64,000 bases of DNA from Aedes albopictus (taxonomy: Eukaryota; Arthropoda; Insecta; Diptera; Culicidae), in the NCBI RefSeq assembly GCF_035046485.1, contig NC_085137.1, positions 345,578,505 through 345,642,504 of the forward strand. Reading direction: 5' to 3'. The translations under genes and the position numbers were made by a program. How positions within the stretch are numbered: position 1 is the stretch's first letter; every line of letters begins with the position of its first letter. Below are positions 40,802 to 52,750 of this stretch, piece after piece. The notes under the pieces were generated by a model. The model did no database searches. It was not told the DNA's origin and worked only from the letters and a program-made list of their open reading frames with translations.

Positions 40802-41906
40802 CTTAAGTAAGTATTATTGGATATTTTTATAAGGAGACTACAATCCACAAAATGAGAGCGTAGCAATTAGGTTTGTCCAATAATTCAGCCTGTATCCCTT
40901 CAAAACACCGATGATATAAAATCACTACTTCCGGACTCTAACCAACCAATCAAAGCTGTTCCATGAAGCGACACTTTCTGCAATCAAGCCAATTCCACAG
41001 TCAATACAACAGTAATCCATCCCAAACCTTAACGACAAGTCCCAATCAATCTATAACGACCGGTCAGAAGCTGGCTCGGTTCAATGAGTCCCATTTTCCC
41101 AACAACGAAAAGCCCTTGCATTCAGCCCAGCATAAGAACCCCAGTACCTACAGTAATAATAACTTGATAATTGGGAAATGACTCCAATCCACTCACAATG
41201 AACCCCCACTTGCTCTAATCATCGCACTCTTCTTGGACTTTAACTAGGGCCCTTGTGGATGAGCGACGGCGGCCCATCGAAGCATAACACCCTCTTATCA
41301 AAAGCGTCGTCGTTCGTTCAGCCGACACTGATTGAAATCGGAGTGGGATAGTATGTAGGAAAGTTGGGAGCTTCTGTGCCATACCAGCAGAGAGTACTGC
41401 CAAACATTGATTGAATTATTATTTTATGGAGACGTATTACGTCGGATCGATCGGGGTTTCGGTTGGGCTGTCACTGCGCCGACAGGCCGACCCGGCTGGG
41501 ATTGTACGTCACTACTGGATGAGGTCTGTGTCTAAAGGGAAAAGCAACTGTACGGAAGGAAGACACCTTTTCTCATGTTTTCCCTTCCAAATTGGTGGGT
41601 TAAGGATATGAGATGTGGATGGTTGGTACACGAAAACAAGTAGACAGGAAGACGTCGTGGAATTCTGTGCTTGCTTGAGCAGACACGAAGATGAGAGGGA
41701 AAATCAATTCGATTAAGTAATCGAGCCCCAGGAGAGATGAATATTGTTGCTGCTGGGCGTCACATGTCTAGGGTTACCACTACCAGCAAACGGAGTAATA
41801 CATCAAAAACCGAAAAAATGAATAATACTCAGAACACCTAATAAAAATCGTGTAAATTTATACTTGAATAATTTAAAACAGATATACTTGTAAATATTAT
41901 TATGTA
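40802..41906. other. Non-repetitive island, no confident gene
   Basis: 40900-41780 has mixed composition and no repeats. A frame at 40963-41181 (72 codons, N/S/Q-rich, starts MKRHFLQSSQFHS) and one at 41215-41403 minus (62 codons) are unrecognised. The last 130 bases are A+T-rich. Confidence 0.35.
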
Positions 41907-43134
41907 CCGTAAAATGGGGTAACTTTGATTTTTTTTAACGAATTATCTCAATATTTTTACATGTAACAGTATTTCTCCGAGTTTTATATTTTCAAAACAA
42001 GTACTGGGGTATCAGTTACACAAGTTTACAAAATAAAACGAAAGTCGTGAACTTCTGTCAACGACCAACATTTTTGAAGCACAATTTAGTGCTGATTTCG
42101 AAACCGACCTTCAAAAAATTTTAAGTAGAACAGTTTTTGAGTTTTAGCGCAATATCAAGTTTTGCAACTTTTCAAAATATGTGATATACTAAAATTCAAA
42201 TATATTACGTTTTGTTCAACCAATTTTAAATCTTTTTCCATAAATTAAAAGCTGAATATCATACCATTCGATCATCTGAATACAGGTTTTGCGTCAGATT
42301 GATGAAATTCAAGATATTGACGAGTTTTAGGGACAATCTTCTTAAATTTTAGCAAAATTTCCAAAAATTTTTTCAGAAATGTATTTTTTTTTTTTTTCAA
42401 TAAGAAAAAACCAACATAAAAATTCTTTCTCAACGTTTATTTGACATATCATATGTAGGCGAGTTACAGTAAGAATTTCAGCTCAATCGGAGCATTGATT
42501 ACGGAGAATGAGATGTTTGAAGTGAGCGACTTTGCTTAAAAATAGGACAAAAATCGATTTCAAATCATCAACCTTGTATGGAAAGTCGAAAATATTTCCG
42601 CTCTACTGTAATTTTTTTCCTTCGCGTTTTCGAACTCAGGGCATGATTCTACACCAAAAATGATCATCAGCTTACCGAGTTCAAAAATGATGTAAACTAG
42701 TGTTATCAATTGCAGTTAAAAGATTCGATAATCTAAAATATTTTGGATAACTTTTAGTTTTTCATATAACCGAAAATCAGATTTTCATTTTGGGGTAACT
42801 TTGATAATGCCCTAAAAACACATCAAATCTCAAAAAATAATCACAGATTGAAATCTTAGGAGTATGAACATGATGAGAGAAGGCTTGTGGAATATATTAG
42901 ATAGAATTTTTATATCAAAACATTAATTTTTTACTAAATTCTACATATAAAAATGAGTTTGTGGAGTATTGAGTGCAAAACACAATAAATTTAGCTATAA
43001 AAAATCATTATCTTCGTAATAATAAATGCTTAACGGTTCATCAACATATGATTACATGCTATTTATGGTTAGTTTTTTTTTTTTTGAGTAGTTTTTTAAT
43101 GTACCCGCATTATCAAAGATACCCCGTTTTACGG
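41907..43134. mobile_element. 1.2-kb TA-flanked element (CCGTAAAATGGGG ends)
   Basis: CCGTAAAATGGGGTAACTTT at 41907 is mirrored by a right end that flips to CCGTAAAACGGGGTATCTTT, with TA on both sides (41905-41906, 43135-43136). An extra internal copy of the terminal motif, TTTTGGGGTAACTTTGATAA, is at about 42787-42806. It fits a Tc1/mariner-type non-autonomous element. No transposase motif is visible. Confidence 0.75.
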
Positions 43135-43441
43135 TACCAAGAAATCATCCCAATAAGAAAACATCAAACTAGAAACATTAATTTAGATAGATGCTGCGAG
43201 TATAGTGGATCCCATCTAAGTAAGAACGCAAAATTGCAAGGGATTCTGTATTCAGATTACACGATCAATTGACAAGAAACATCCAAATTTGAGGACCAAC
43301 AAATAAAAAAAAACTCGGGTGGTTCGTCACTATTTATTTAAACATTAATCAATTAGATCATTCTTAATTTATTTTTTTTATAATCTTCAACATCGGGCTG
43401 TACAATTTGTGATTATAAATCTTAGTTAACTTTGTAGCATG
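43135..43441. other. A+T-rich spacer
   Basis: About 300 bases without recognisable features lie between the TA-flanked element and the first 31-bp direct repeat. A 99-codon frame (42973-43272) runs across the element border and is not believable. Confidence 0.4.
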
Positions 43442-43472
43442 ATCAACAAAATTATTATCTACTTTTAAGCTA

Positions 43473-46011
43473 TCAGGTATCAGATATACGGCTCAGGCGG
43501 CACGTTCTCCATCGAACGGGAGATTTGTGCCTCGCACTTCATAGCCAATCATCACTTACCCGAAAGGAAAAGAGGAAGCAGGGAAGGGAGAAGAAGGGTT
43601 TTGAAAGAAGGAAAACGTAGAAAAGGATAAGAGAGGCTAAATTTCATACAAGCACCCCTAATGGGATACTTATATGATTATTTACTTCCTGCACCCCCGA
43701 AAGGATACTGGAAATAAATTAGAATCTGAAACAAAAATGATTCATTATTCCCTGCACCCCCGAAAGGATACTGGAAATAAATTAAAATATCTCAACATCT
43801 GCCATAAAATCGAGCAACCCAAAACTGGACGTTCGTTACGAAAGACGTTGAGAAAAATAGAAAAAATGCACACATGGGCTCATTTCTTTGATGAAAAGCG
43901 AGCGAAAATCTTCTGGAAACCGTAGTTGACCATAAAATTTTGCTGCTTCAGAAGATTGAGAGAATCATCACTGATGCTACAGAAAAGCAGGCGGTGACCC
44001 TTCTCAATTGGATTGATTTTGTTAACCCTCCAGGAGTTTACCTGCATAGTAGGATTTTGAAAATTCAATCTATTCAGAATATCATTCTGAGATAAATCTT
44101 CATTCGCATTGCAAGGTATGTTCAGGCCAATGCTGTTCTGATGAAGATTGAAAGGTTCTATAACGAACTTGAAATCATCTTTCGCCGTCTCGTTGATTAC
44201 CATCAGCTTTTGCTTCAACCAGTCGTGGCTTTCCTGGTTTTCGGGCGAAAACCAGATCTTTCCAAATCTGAGTCCGAAGCCAAAGAATGATGGAATGAAC
44301 GAGCCTGGCGACGTCTGATAAAGAAGGACAATTAGGTCCCTTAATAACTCATCCTTCAATGTGTTATCAAATAAACCTTTCAACAACTTTATTTGAAAAC
44401 GCAATGAAGCACGAGTATCACTCACCTCTGCATCCAAGGTAAGTTTTTTACCAGATGAAGCCACCTTTCGGTTGTGCTTCTTTCTCTGATTCTTAGAGTA
44501 ATTTTTACCTCTTACGTTGAATCCGGTACTTCCGCCATTAGCAGAAGTAGACGGATTTGCATTTGCTGGTCCATTTCTAGCATACTGAATATCTTCATTT
44601 GCACGTCCAGTAGATGCTTTTGAGGAATCTTCAGCTTGCAGTCCTGAACCAGCAACAGTATTACCTACTTGCTCAGCCATTTTGACGATGCGGTTTATCG
44701 AAAACGCTCAGTAGTCGGAGGCGGCGAAAAGGAAAAGAATGATAATCTGAAATCAGAATACCCTCCAAGTCCTAAGCCAGATTGCTTGCTCACCAATACA
44801 AATTAATTGCAAAGAGAGCTTGGAGACTTTGAAGTAAATAAATAGCGTGTTAAACACAGATCATTTATTCAATATGCGGTACACATGGAATCCCAAATAC
44901 ACAGAGTTTGTGCATCTGAAAGGTTCCAACGTATACTACCATTGTTAAAACAAAAAGCGTTTCACGCTAAAAAAAAATCTGCACATACAGAAATAGGTCT
45001 TATAATCAATACAACCGTTGAAAAGCTTGTATAGTGACCATAAAATTCCGCATTTCCTAAACACGTATTTTGCGGTTCACCAGTTAAAAAAGAGCACACT
45101 AAAATCAGTAAAGATAAAGCGAGCTACCGTTTGACTGGGGTACCGCAATATACATATTTGGGAAACGCTGTTCCCCTAAATGTACATTGCATACGTTTAT
45201 AGAACACACGCAATTCCGTCTTGATAGTATTGACCATTAATTGTCAGTACACACCTCTAATAGCGAGCTAACTATCGACATAATCGAACAGAGTACGTCG
45301 ACAAAATTCTCTCACTATGAGCATACTGGCTCAAGCTAATTGCAGAGAAGATACTCTACAGAACGAAACGAGAGCACCGCAGAATTTGCAGTAATCTAGT
45401 ACTTCATCACCAGCTTTATCTGTGAAGGTGATGTTTACTTCGCAATATTGTCATGTTCCTATGACAAATATAAGAACTGCGATTGTGATAAAATTTGAAA
45501 AACAAATAACATATTGTAATTTTTCAACTATCTACGCAGTATAGACACGTAATCAGGTACGCAGAAAAGCATGTCCAGAAGAACAGCATACCCGGCATAC
45601 CTATACAAGCATAGCCCAAGTTATCGTTTACTTACCTACCGCAGGGTGGTAACAGAACGCAGAATTCTCAGACTCTCATGAAGAGATTGACTGAGTTAAT
45701 ACCCACCTCACCAGAAGAGGAGATGAGAGTCACATACACAAGCACTTACATATCATACACGTACGTGAAAATCTAACATCAAATTGATGGCAGATATGGC
45801 TAGAATTAGAAATATATTTCACAATATTTCTTAACACTATTTACGGTATGAGCCACTGAACTTCACTTTTCCCGCAAAGACTGTGATTCAACACCACTGA
45901 ACCAGTTACCCGAGGCACTGTTTATAAGCGATAGCACTATAAAAATCACATTATTTTAGATGCACCATCGCACTGGCGTCCACTACCCACGAACACCACT
46001 ACCAACTCATT
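43473..46011 (-). mobile_element. 2.5-kb insertion with 31-bp direct repeats and one ORF
   Basis: An identical 31-bp sequence, beginning ATCAACAAAATTATTATC and ending TTTTAAGCTA, flanks the unit at 43442-43472 and 46012-46042. The unit has no terminal inverted repeat and no LTR. Read on the minus strand it has a 1.3-kb leader, a single 266-codon frame (44680-43880), and a ~400-bp trailer in which CACCCCCGAAAGGATACT (plus-strand view) is repeated at about 43690 and 43752, with a weaker copy near 43653. A long target duplication without inverted ends suggests target-primed retroposition. The 3' end lacks a poly(A) tail and finishes in a CTGATACCTGATA-like short repeat. Confidence 0.65.
43880..44680 (-). 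CDS. 266-aa protein, possible ORF1-like / DUF4780-like
   Basis: This is the only intact frame of its size outside the EN/RT element. Residues 1-55 are low-complexity (S, N, G, A, T-rich). Residues 57-80 are strongly basic (RGKNYSKNQRKKHNRK), a likely nucleic-acid binding or nuclear signal. Residues 90-265 look globular: KLLKGLFDNTLKDELLRDL, then IWFSPENQESHDWLKQKL (142-159), then GHRLLFCSISDDSLNLL (228-244) and VNYGFQKI (251-258). The last two blocks resemble the invertebrate DUF4780 family as I recall it, but I could not check. There is no signal peptide or membrane span. It may be an ORF1-type RNA-binding protein of a retroelement that lacks EN/RT, or a recently retroposed gene. The start is the first ATG after an in-frame open stretch and is reasonable. 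Confidence 0.75.
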   Translation of the reverse strand: MAEQVGNTVAGSGLQAEDSSKASTGRANEDIQYARNGPANANPSTSANGGSTGFNVRGKNYSKNQRKKHNRKVASSGKKLTLDAEVSDTRASLRFQIKLLKGLFDNTLKDELLRDLIVLLYQTSPGSFIPSFFGFGLRFGKIWFSPENQESHDWLKQKLMVINETAKDDFKFVIEPFNLHQNSIGLNIPCNANEDLSQNDILNRLNFQNPTMQVNSWRVNKINPIEKGHRLLFCSISDDSLNLLKQQNFMVNYGFQKIFARFSSKK

Positions 46012-46042
46012 ATCAACAAAATTATTATCTACTTTTAAGCTA

Positions 46043-47109
46043 CCACTTAAAGTGTACTCTAAGATATCGTATTAGGTAGAGCTTTGCTTCTTATAACTTG
46101 GCGCAGTTAAAACCGTTTACAAAAAACCTTAGGCACTCACTCACACACCCGATCAACTTCGCCAAAACATATTCAGGTGAGCTGGCTGAGTGTGTATCCT
46201 ATTCAAGCAATGTGTTCAACCGTGTAGTACAGGCTTTCATCCCCAAGGGGGAAAACGCTGTCTTGTCACGTAGTCTGTGCGGTGTGGCGGCTGGCTGGTG
46301 GCCACCGCTGTCTTCGTCATCGTCGCCGTCGTTGGAGGATTTTCTCACTCCATTTTCCCATCGTCGTCAGTGGAACGGTAGGATTTGCGATTGCGACCAG
46401 GCGGCGTATGAATCAAGAAGATAATCCATGCGAACAAATATAGGATCCGTGTCGTAGCACCTGACCTGTCGTTCGAAAACAGCTTTTCTTTTCCTTCGGT
46501 TGTCTGAGGATTCTTCGATAGTTCTAGGTACGCAAGCCGAGCTCCAATTTATACCATGAAGAACAGCCCAGAATCAATCCGTCTTGGAGCACAGGATGGC
46601 TCCATTCCGCACTCCCCCCTCGATAATTTTCCAATCACATTTTCATTTTTTTCTTTTTTTTTTTCCTACGTTTGTCGAATTTTCCGTTTCCGGCGTTGAT
46701 GGGCATCAACCGATACGATGTAGCAAACAAAGAACCCCAGTCAGTCAGCTGCGAGCGGTATCGAAAGCGAACAACAAGATCGCACACTCCACCGCCGAGT
46801 GATTCGTTATCGCGCGCAAGTCTGCTTCGAATCACGTGTCAAAAAATTCTTATTAATAAAGATTGATCTAATGAATAATAAATGCGTTGTGGACGCATTA
46901 GAACGCAGCTGTCGATATAAATTGAGCGAAATGGCGGGGGAGATTTCCAATACAGTTGAATAACGTCGGAAAATGGAAAAAATATGACTAGAAGCAAAAA
47001 CATATAACAGCCGAAACTATCACAGATATTTTTTTTTAAATCATTAGATAAATAATCGGTTTCTCGCTAGTCTGTGATTTCTTTTGGTTATCGTTTTCTT
47101 CACCAACTA
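46043..47109. other. Non-repetitive, GC-richer island
   Basis: 46090-46960 has the most gene-like composition of the islands (TCTTCGTCATCGTCGCCGTC near 46310). The frame 46098-46424 plus (108 codons) has a serine run from the trinucleotide stretch and no known domain. A T-rich run at 46647-46664 gives a lysine-run artefact on the minus strand. I do not support a gene. It could be a regulatory or 5' untranslated region. Confidence 0.35.
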
Positions 47110-47399
47110 CAGGTATACCTCGATTAAGTGAACATTTCAATTTCCGAAATGTTTAAAAATTCGAATTTTACATAAATAAAATCAAAGCAACAACTTTTAT
47201 TTTATATTTATTTGAATTTTATGCCAAAATGTACCAAAACATTTGAAAACCGCATGAAAACTGAGTTTTCGATAAAAAGGCTCAGAATTTATGGCATATA
47301 TTATTAATTCTCGTTTTAAATAACGAATAAAGTATAATTGATTCAAAAGCCAATATTTTGAACAATGGACATACACAATAACGTGATTATGATCCAAAA

Positions 47400-50200
47400 A
47401 ATTCAAAAAGTTTAGAAATTCATTCAGAGATTCCTTTGAAAATGTCTCCGAGGATTTGCCCTGGAATTTCTGTACGAATTGCTTCAAAAAATTTCCCTTA
47501 CAATTTGCCTCAGAAATTCTCCCAGGGATCTCCTCTGAAATTCCTCAAGGGGATCCTTGGGAAATTTAGAGATTCGTGACAAGCACTTGTTAGAGCGTGG
47601 TTACTGGTTGTGCTGTATTTGCCGAACGATCTTTCTGTACGACTAGTGTACGTTTGTACCACTATCTACTCCTCGGTCGCCGTTTGTTGCAGTTCTGCGG
47701 TGTTAAACAAAAGTAAGTAAACTCAAAACTTTTATCTTTATTACGACGGAGAAAACATTCAAAATCAATCATCATGCTACAGATTATTTCCGAAAATCTT
47801 CCATGTGTTTCTCCAAAAGTGTCAGAAAGAATTCTTTTACGAAATATGGCTTGAATATCCTGATGTGCCAGTTTCTTAAAAAAATGCTTCATTATTTTCT
47901 TCGCGATGTTTCACAAACCATTTCAGAGATTGTTTGAGAAATTCTCCCAGGGATTACTTCATAAATTGTTCTGGATATTTATTCAGAAATTTCTCTAACA
48001 TTCATTTAAAAAATCCATTGGAGATTCCTTAAGAAATTCTGCCAAAAATTTCTTCGGAAATTCTTTAATAAAATCAATATGAAAATATTTTAGAAATTTG
48101 TCCAAATATTTGGCCAAAAATTCCCCCACGGATTCTTTCAAAAAATCTACCATGGATTAGGATTCAGAAATTTCTATCGAGGATTTATATAGAAATTCCT
48201 CTTTTTTTACAAATTCCAAAAAGAATTCTTTCAAACCATCTTGCATTGCTCCAAACCATCTTCTGACATTACTCCATTTGTTTCCAAAATAAAATCCAAA
48301 GAAATTTCTTCAAAGATTCTTTTATCGATGCCATCAGAAACTATTCCAGAGTTTTTCAGAAAATGTTTCAAAAGCTCCTTCAACAATTTGTGCTGGGGAT
48401 ACTTTAAAAATTCTTCCAAGGATTTCACCAGAAATTCCTACAGCAACTTCCAATTTCTCGAGAAATTATATTAGGGATTCAGAAACTTTACAAAGAGTTG
48501 TGCAAGAAAGTTATTGCAGAAATTCCTCCATGTATTTCTTTAGAAAATCATCAGAAACTCTATTAAGCATTCTCTCAAACGATCTTCCAAGAATTTATTT
48601 CAAAATTTTCTTCGGAGTTTGCTTTAGAAATTGCTCCAGGGATTTTTTAAATCTGAATTCCTGTCAGGAAATCTTCCTAGGATTTCTTTAGAAATTCCTC
48701 CAGTAAATCTTTTTTATTTTAATGTGAGATTCATTTGGGAGTTTTCCTATAGAAACAACTCTATTGATTCCTTCACGAATTTTCCGAAGGGATTCTTTCG
48801 AAAATTCTCTCATGGTTTTCATTATAGACTGTTTCAGAAATTATAAATACACTTTGTTTATTAAATTAAATGAACTGATCTAATGATTTTTACCAACTTT
48901 TTTCAGAGTACAGCATATTGTACTCCATATTTTTACATTTCCTTTCAATTGTCTTGATATTTAAAAAAAAACAGTCGAGTTCTCTAACAAATAACTTAAT
49001 TTTTCAAATTTGCATTTGCACAAAGGTGTTTTTTAATGATTTCAACATAATTTATCACTAAATACCAAAAATTATCTAAATTTTTATCATATTCGCTTTC
49101 TCAACAAGTTGTCTAAGGAATGCATTGATCAAAATTTGGGAAAAATCGATAAAGGCATTTCCACAACATTTTTTCAGAGATCAAGTTTCTTATTTTTAAG
49201 GTTTTCTACGGTACATAAGAACTACCACAGTTTCTTAGCTTTCCTGAACGCATTTAATCTAAACAAACTTATTTTTTCAGCTCATTCGATCCTTCAGATG
49301 GCAAAGCTTGTTATACCATAAAAACGAATGCAGTAAGCAGTAATTAAGACATTCGTATGCTTAACGTTTGTTGCTACTAGTGTTGTTGAGAAAATTGAAA
49401 CCAAAAATTTTGTACTGCAAAGGCCCGTAATGGTGGTTCTCGATCAAATATTCTAATAAAAATTACTCTTACCAATCGAGAAATATCTTTTATTATCGAT
49501 ACAGCAATTTTTATTGTGTTTGGAAATTAATATTTTATCTGTGAGATTTTTTGCTCTTCTAATATGCTACATTTTTTGATCACTTTGTGCAACTTCAAAT
49601 TTTAATCATCTAGTTTACGGAGCCCAATTTTTTAACTTTTACCAGAAACATCAGCAAAATTGGTATTATTTGCTTCGTTAGCATGTTTACTATAAGAGCT
49701 AGAAGAAACTTTTTTGATATTGTGCTCGAATTGAAATGGCAGTTAATCGTTAGTGTATTTATAATTTCTGAAACAGTCTATATAAATAAGACTAACAATT
49801 TCTTCGGAAATATCTCTAGATTTTTCTTCAGGGATTTTTTTACAAATTTCTCCAAGGAATACTTCCAAGATTTTTTGATAATTCTTTCACGGACCCTTGC
49901 TGAAATGTATCCTAGGATTCATTTATCGAATCTTTCACGAATTACTGAAAAAAATCTCGCAGATATTCTTAAAGAAATTCTATCAAGGACTCCTTTGAAA
50001 ACTCCTCGTAGATTCACAGTTAATAAATCTTTCACAATATCTTCCAGGGATTCCTTTAGAATGAAATTTCTCTAAGTAATCCTTAAGAAAGTCTTGCACG
50101 AATAGCTTCCAAAAATGTTGCATAGAATCCCCAAGAATTTCTTTTACAGCATCTTGCATAGATTGTTTCAGAAATTAATCTACGAGTCCTTCACGGAATC
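47400..50200. repeat. Left-arm GAATTTC/AGAAATTC tract
   Basis: Irregular short units (AGAAATTCCTC, GGATTCTTT, TTCCAGGGATT) form most of the left arm, with A+T-rich stretches at 48850-49680. The mirror tract is at 56700-58000 in the right arm. Frames such as 49683-50075 (130 codons) and 48231-48474 fall in it and have its composition. Frame 57244-57642 minus shares peptide stretches with 48241-48474 because the arms are copies. Confidence 0.6.
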
Positions 50201-50279
50201 CTGAGAGTATTCTCCCAAGAATACTGATTGGTTCCTCTTTAGAATTCTTAAAGGATTCTCCATAGAATCCTAAGAGAAT

Positions 50280-51870
50280 TCTCCTTAAAATCATGAGAAG
50301 ATTCTCATCAGAAGGAGAATCCTGAGAAGATTCTCTTCAGAATCCTGAGAGGATTCTCCTCAGCGTCCTGAGAGGATTCTCCACAGAATCCTCAGAGGAT
50401 TTTCTTCAAAATCATGAGAAGATTCTCCTCAGAATCCTCAGAGGATTCTCCTCAGAATCCTGAGAAGATACTCCACAGAAACATAAGAGCATTCTCCACT
50501 GAATCCTGAGAGGTTTTTGTACAACATCCAGAGAGGATTCTTCTCAGAATCCTGAGGGGATTTTGCATAGAATTCTTTGAAGATTCTGCATAGAATCCTG
50601 AGAAGATTCTCTTCAAGATCATGAGAAGACTTTCCTCAGAATACTGAAGGATTCTCCTCCGAATCCGGGGAGGATTCTCCCCAAAGTATTGAGAGGATTA
50701 TCTTCAAAATCCTGAGATGATTCTCCTCTGCCATGTCCTCTGCATCTTGAGAGGAATCTCCTCAGAATCCAAAGTGGATTCTCCTCAGAATTAACGATAC
50801 TTCACAGAAACCTGAGAGGATTCTTTTCAGAATCCTAAGAGGATTCTTTTCAGAATTCTGAGAGGATTCTTTTCAGAATCCTGAGAGGATTCTTTTCAGA
50901 ATTCTGAGAGGATTCTTTTCAGAATCCTGAGAGGATTCTTTTCAGAATCCTGAGAGGATTCTTTCCAGAATTTTGAGAGAATTCTTTTCAGAATCCTGAG
51001 AGGATTCTTTTCAGAATCCTGAGAGGATTCTTTTCAGAATCCTGAGAGGATTCTTTTCAGAATCCTGATAGGATTCTTTTCAGAATCCTGAGAGGATTCT
51101 TTTCAGAATCCTGAGAGGATTCTTTTCAGAATCCTGAGAGGATTATTTTCAGAATCCTGAGAGGATTCTTTTCAGAATCCCGAGAGGATTCTTTTCAGAA
51201 TCCCGAGAGGATTCTTTTCAGAATCCCGAGAGGATTCTTTTCAGAATCCCGAGAGGATTCTTTTCAGAATCCCGAGAGGATTCTTTTCAGAATCCCGAGA
51301 GGATTCTTTTCAGAATCCCGAGAGGATTCTTTTCAGAATCCCGAGAGGATTCTTTTCAGAATCCCGAGAGGATTCTTTTCAGAATCCCGAGAGGATTCTT
51401 TTCAGAATCCCGAGAGGATTCTTTTCAGAATCCCGAGAGGATTCTTTTCAGAATCCCGAGAGGATTCTTTTCAGAATCCCGAGAGGATTCTTTTCAGAAT
51501 CCCGAGAGGATTCTTTTCAGAATCCCGAGAGGATTCTTTTCAGAATCCCGAGAGGATTCTTTTCAGAATCCCGAGAGGATTCTTTTCAGAATCCCGAGAG
51601 GTTTCTTTTCAGAATCTCAAGAGGATTCTTTTCAGAATCCCAAGAGGATTCTTTTCAGAATCCCTAGAGGATTCTTTTCAGAATCCCGAGAGGATATTTT
51701 TCAGAATCCTGAGAGGATTCTTTTCAGAATCTCGAGAGGATTCTTTTCAGAATCCCGAAAGGATTCTTCTCAGAATCCCGAAAGGATGCTTCTCAGAATC
51801 CTGAAAGGATTCTTCTCAGAATTCTGAAAGGATTGTTCTCAGAATCCTGAGATGATTCTTTTCAGAAAGC
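50280..51870. repeat. 23-bp satellite array, about 69 units
   Basis: The unit is GAATCCCGAGAGGATTC plus TTTTCA (23 bp). Its first 17 bases form an inverted repeat, GAATCC/GGATTC. From 50280 to about 50815 the units are diverged (GAATCCTGAGAAGATTC, CTCCTCA). From 50815 to 51170 they are mostly the CCTGAG type, from about 51175 to 51600 some 18-19 units are nearly identical with CCCGAG, and to the right they decay again. No counterpart is seen in the right arm of the surrounding structure. No protein is encoded. Confidence 0.9.
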
Positions 51871-52426
51871 ATTAATTTTTTTAATGATTCATGTTCATGT
51901 ATCAATCAGAAATTCATAATTCCTTCAAAATTTTCTTAGAAGCTTTCTAAAGAATTTTCTCAAAGGATTGCTTTAGAAATTCTACAACAGATAATTGGGT
52001 AAACTCCCAAGATTTCTTCACATTCGTTTAGATATTCCTGCAAGACCATCCACTTCCAGAAAATCCTCCAAGGATTCTTTAAGAAATTTTTCCACAATTT
52101 CTTTCGGAGATTCTATTAAGGGTTCTCACTAAAAGGATGGAATACATTCTTGCAGAGATTCCTGCAGAAATTTACACAGAGACATCATCTGAAATTCCGC
52201 TAGGTCAGTCTATGCATTTCCAAATAATTCCTCCAAGATTTCGTCCAAACATACCTTTAGGAAATACTCTTTGTAGTGATTGTCTCGTGATGGTCGTGAT
52301 TATTCACAGGACTGCCTGCAACTTTCCTGGAACGAAGACAACTGTTTACAACTTACAACTTACCGACGAGAAAAAGAAATTTATATCAATAACTGAGCAG
52401 CTTTTGCTGCATTCTGGAGCAGTTAA
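51871..52426. other. Loop DNA right of the satellite
   Basis: A+T-rich sequence with more short-period GAATTTC-type motifs to about 52260, then mixed sequence. The 128-codon frame at 52137-52523 runs through both and into the 93-bp MITE, which argues against a gene. Confidence 0.4.
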
Positions 52427-52519
52427 CCGTTATGTGGCCGGCAAACTTTTTGCTTTTTTCTACACCGTGTATTTTACATGGGTGCTGGGTACCCGGGTAC
52501 CCTGCCGGCCACATAAGGG
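52427..52519. mobile_element. 93-bp TTAA-flanked MITE
   Basis: TTAA sits at 52423-52426 and 52520-52523. The ends CCGTTATGTGGCCGGCA and TGCCGGCCACATAAGGG are complementary but for one base. The body includes the palindrome GGGTACCCGGGTACCC near the right. It is a compact piggyBac-type non-autonomous element. Confidence 0.85.
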
Positions 52520-52750
52520 TTAAGTCCAACTTTGAGGTGCCACAGAGCTTTTGTGCGGTATAAATTGAAGGTCAATTCAATAAGTGAATCTGACGAAGTA
52601 AAAATTAAATGGCTAACTCCTGCTTTGGTGTGGTAGCCTTCGGCATATGCAAAACGAGAAATACATATTGTGAAGTCATAAGTGGAGTAGAATATTGCGT
52701 AATTATTCGATTGCCAGTGCCATGTTTAGGGGCTGATTATTGGACTCTAT

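Noticed and set aside
43442..46042. 31-bp direct repeats as LTRs
   Set aside because: They are too short, lack TG..CA ends, and no primer-binding site or polypurine tract is seen beside them. A target-site duplication is simpler.
46647..46664. Poly-lysine tail of a minus-strand protein
   Set aside because: It is the translation of a plain T run.
50280..51870. CRISPR array
   Set aside because: The repeat and spacing are regular, but there are no unique spacers. The whole 23 bp repeats, and the host is a eukaryote.
50280..51870. Array of heat-shock elements
   Set aside because: TTC and GAA blocks occur, but the spacing in the unit (TTC-A-GAA) does not give the nTTCnnGAAn pattern.
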